DNA from: Tyzzerella sp.
Lineage (GTDB): Bacteria; Bacillota; Clostridia; Lachnospirales; Lachnospiraceae
DNA: 64,000 nt
NCBI GenBank assembly: GCA_017465565.1
Contig: JAFTWA010000012.1
Location: 21,033-85,032 of the forward strand
Reading direction: 5' to 3'
A model generated the notes under the pieces. The model made no database searches and was not told where the DNA came from. It was given only the letters and a program-made list of their open reading frames with translations. Position numbers and translations under genes: made by a program. Shown here one piece after another: positions 62,554-64,000 of this stretch; positions within the stretch are counted from its first letter, which is position 1, and the number at the start of each line of letters is the position of its first letter.

Positions 62554-63756
62554 CTATTTATTTATACTTAAAACAAATTTGTTCTTTGGTATCGCAATCA
62601 TAACTCCAACAAACATAAGCATCGCCCACACTAGAATCAGATTTCCCCATCCAATCAGTGCGACCGCATTTGCAAACACAAGATTGGCAATTCCAGCAGC
62701 ACCATAACTAATAAAATCCAAATAGCCAGTCGCACTAGAAACCATTCCTGTATCTCTAAGGCTTGGACAGTATACACTCCAAAGCATCTCTGAAGCCCCA
62801 TTCGAAGTCATCAAAGCAAGAAGTAAAAACACCATATTTATCAGCGGATTATGTACTGCAAACATCATAACAAAACTGATTGCACTGAAAGAAAATGATA
62901 GAACAACCATTCTATTCATATTACGTTTTAAAATGTGTTCATAAATAATAATATTATTTATATATGGACTGGCAGATTGTACAAAACTCATGATTGTAAA
63001 TGCTGTAGCTGCCGTCCCCGTCGAAAATCCAAGATACTGAGAAAGATATGTCGGTACCCAGAAAACAACGGATGTACGCACAATTCCTGTGAGTGCAGAT
63101 ACAAATGTAAACTTAATGATGGAATGTTCAATCAGCACCTTAATGCTGCCACCTTTTTTTTTCGCCTTTTCTACTGCATTATACTTGATAATTCCACGTT
63201 TTTCAAACAATGCAAGAACGAAAAAGCATATAACTCCCATCATGATGAGAAACACACCACATAATCGGAAAACATTTTCCCAGTAAAAAAACAGCGCTAC
63301 AACTCCCGCCACAGGAACTCCCAAAAGCGAAGCAAATGTAAGTCCCAAACAGCACCTCATTGCATAAATCGGATGTGTATTTTCAGCAATCAACTTAACA
63401 AGCGGCGCATAAAGCATAGAAAGGAAAAAACCTATTAAACTATATGCGCCTATCATTATCATAGGGAAGTCTGAAAAAGGCACAAACAGACTGCATACAC
63501 CCGAAAGAATTAAACCCATACTCACCAAATATTTTGCCTTGATTTTATCACCGACAATCCCATTCACAAGCTGACCGCCTCCATAACATAACATATTGAA
63601 TGTAGACAATGTACCTATGAATTCAACCGTAATGTCTGTTGATTTTATAATTTCCGGTGAGACCACACTTAGTATATTTCTACAAAAATAGCAGGCCAAG
63701 TAGGAGAAAGCACTAAGCACACCTATAAATATTGCATTTTTGACTTTTTTGTTCAT
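62554..63756 (-). CDS. MFS transporter, organophosphate:phosphate antiporter type
   Basis: A 400-residue protein with 12 membrane segments. The N-terminal FSYLACYFCRNILSVVSPEI matches the GlpT/UhpT-like pattern (Y..YxxR) with the substrate-binding Arg, and KAKYLVSMGLILSG follows as the loop 2-3 region. It probably imports a phosphorylated compound in exchange for phosphate; substrate unknown. The ribosome binding site AGAGGA is somewhat far from the ATG (about 13 bases). It begins 39 bases after a partial deacetylase-like gene. Confidence 0.8.
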   Translation of the reverse strand: MNKKVKNAIFIGVLSAFSYLACYFCRNILSVVSPEIIKSTDITVEFIGTLSTFNMLCYGGGQLVNGIVGDKIKAKYLVSMGLILSGVCSLFVPFSDFPMIMIGAYSLIGFFLSMLYAPLVKLIAENTHPIYAMRCCLGLTFASLLGVPVAGVVALFFYWENVFRLCGVFLIMMGVICFFVLALFEKRGIIKYNAVEKAKKKGGSIKVLIEHSIIKFTFVSALTGIVRTSVVFWVPTYLSQYLGFSTGTAATAFTIMSFVQSASPYINNIIIYEHILKRNMNRMVVLSFSFSAISFVMMFAVHNPLINMVFLLLALMTSNGASEMLWSVYCPSLRDTGMVSSATGYLDFISYGAAGIANLVFANAVALIGWGNLILVWAMLMFVGVMIAIPKNKFVLSINK

Positions 63757-63795
63757 ATTATTTATGATATTCCTCTTTTCTTAACCAAAATTGTG

Positions 63796-64000
63796 TCAAT
63801 AATTCATATTGAGGATTTTACATTCATCTGGTTTCACACAGTATATTTTTTTATCTTTCTCAAAATAGATATCATATGCTGTTGGATTATATACCTTTTT
63901 ACCATTCGCGCTAAATACTAACTGATTGTATGCCTGTACATAATCATATACTTCTATATTTGTAGCATACCAGATTTCTTCGCGGTTACCAATATATTCA
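63796..64000 (-). CDS. C-terminal end of a probable polysaccharide deacetylase-like protein
   Basis: 67 complete codons up to a TGA stop; the 5' part lies outside the window. The visible sequence, with EYIGNREEIWYATNIEVYDY, VQAYNQLVFSANGKKVYNP and AYDIYFEKDKK, resembles the closing segment of a group of Firmicutes polysaccharide deacetylase-family proteins. The catalytic part cannot be seen. It is on the same strand and close to the MFS gene, so probably the same unit. Confidence 0.55.
   Translation of the reverse strand, partial: EYIGNREEIWYATNIEVYDYVQAYNQLVFSANGKKVYNPTAYDIYFEKDKKIYCVKPDECKILNMNY

Overview
The window looks like chromosomal DNA of a spore-forming, low-GC Clostridia species, most probably a gut Lachnospiraceae. 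The reasons are a complete eight-gene spoIIIA operon, AGGAGG-type ribosome binding sites, many TTGNNN-17-TATAAT promoters, a large acyl-CoA dehydratase activase-like protein and a carbohydrate operon of the rumen/gut Firmicutes kind. Assignment below family level is not possible from the sequence alone.

Layout. 1-8172: housekeeping and sporulation genes on the minus strand (partial xseA, nusB, an Asp23/YqhY protein, prfC, then spoIIIAA-AH behind a sigmaE-like promoter). 8204-10774: a D-lyxose isomerase/fructokinase pair with a divergent AraC regulator. 10810-16104: pnp with a long leader hairpin, a RelE/ParE-type toxin-antitoxin pair, pyk, and an inactive-looking rhomboid protein with a zinc ribbon. 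16257-20653: a 1415-residue activase/dehydratase-like protein and tandem terminators. 20708-26404: a BlaI repressor with two BlaR1-like M56 peptidases and a small membrane protein, controlled by a symmetrical double operator and without a beta-lactamase. 26514-30078: a zinc-motif membrane protein, a cyclophilin, a HicAB pair whose toxin looks shortened, and gpsA.

30198-54121 is the main accessory region. It is a minus-strand gene train of about 23 kb read from an extended -10 promoter next to a divergent AraC activator. It encodes a 2795-residue GLUG-repeat surface protein, a metallo-beta-lactamase-fold lipoprotein, a complete CUT1-type ABC importer (two permeases and a lipoprotein binding protein), a TIM-barrel isomerase, a second metallo-beta-lactamase-fold enzyme, GH78-like, GH3 (NagZ-like) and GH106-like glycosidases, and a beta-phosphoglucomutase-like phosphatase. 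The likely logic is surface capture of a rhamnose-containing glycan, import of oligosaccharides, and cytoplasmic hydrolysis.

54207-64000: a polysaccharide deacetylase-like enzyme, gpmI, a compact locus built like a type I toxin-antitoxin system of the Fst/par kind (28-residue membrane peptide, convergent antisense RNA, shared terminator, direct repeat at both ends), a Nudix-HTH fusion, a short-chain dehydrogenase, a CofE-like ligase behind a repeat-rich upstream region, an AAA ATPase with a nuclease-like domain, an organophosphate-type MFS transporter, and the 3' end of another gene. No tRNA, rRNA, CRISPR array, intact IS element or prophage was seen. The best candidate for an undescribed system is the Fst-like locus at 56819-57106; the GLUG/glycan operon and the twin BlaR1 module are next.
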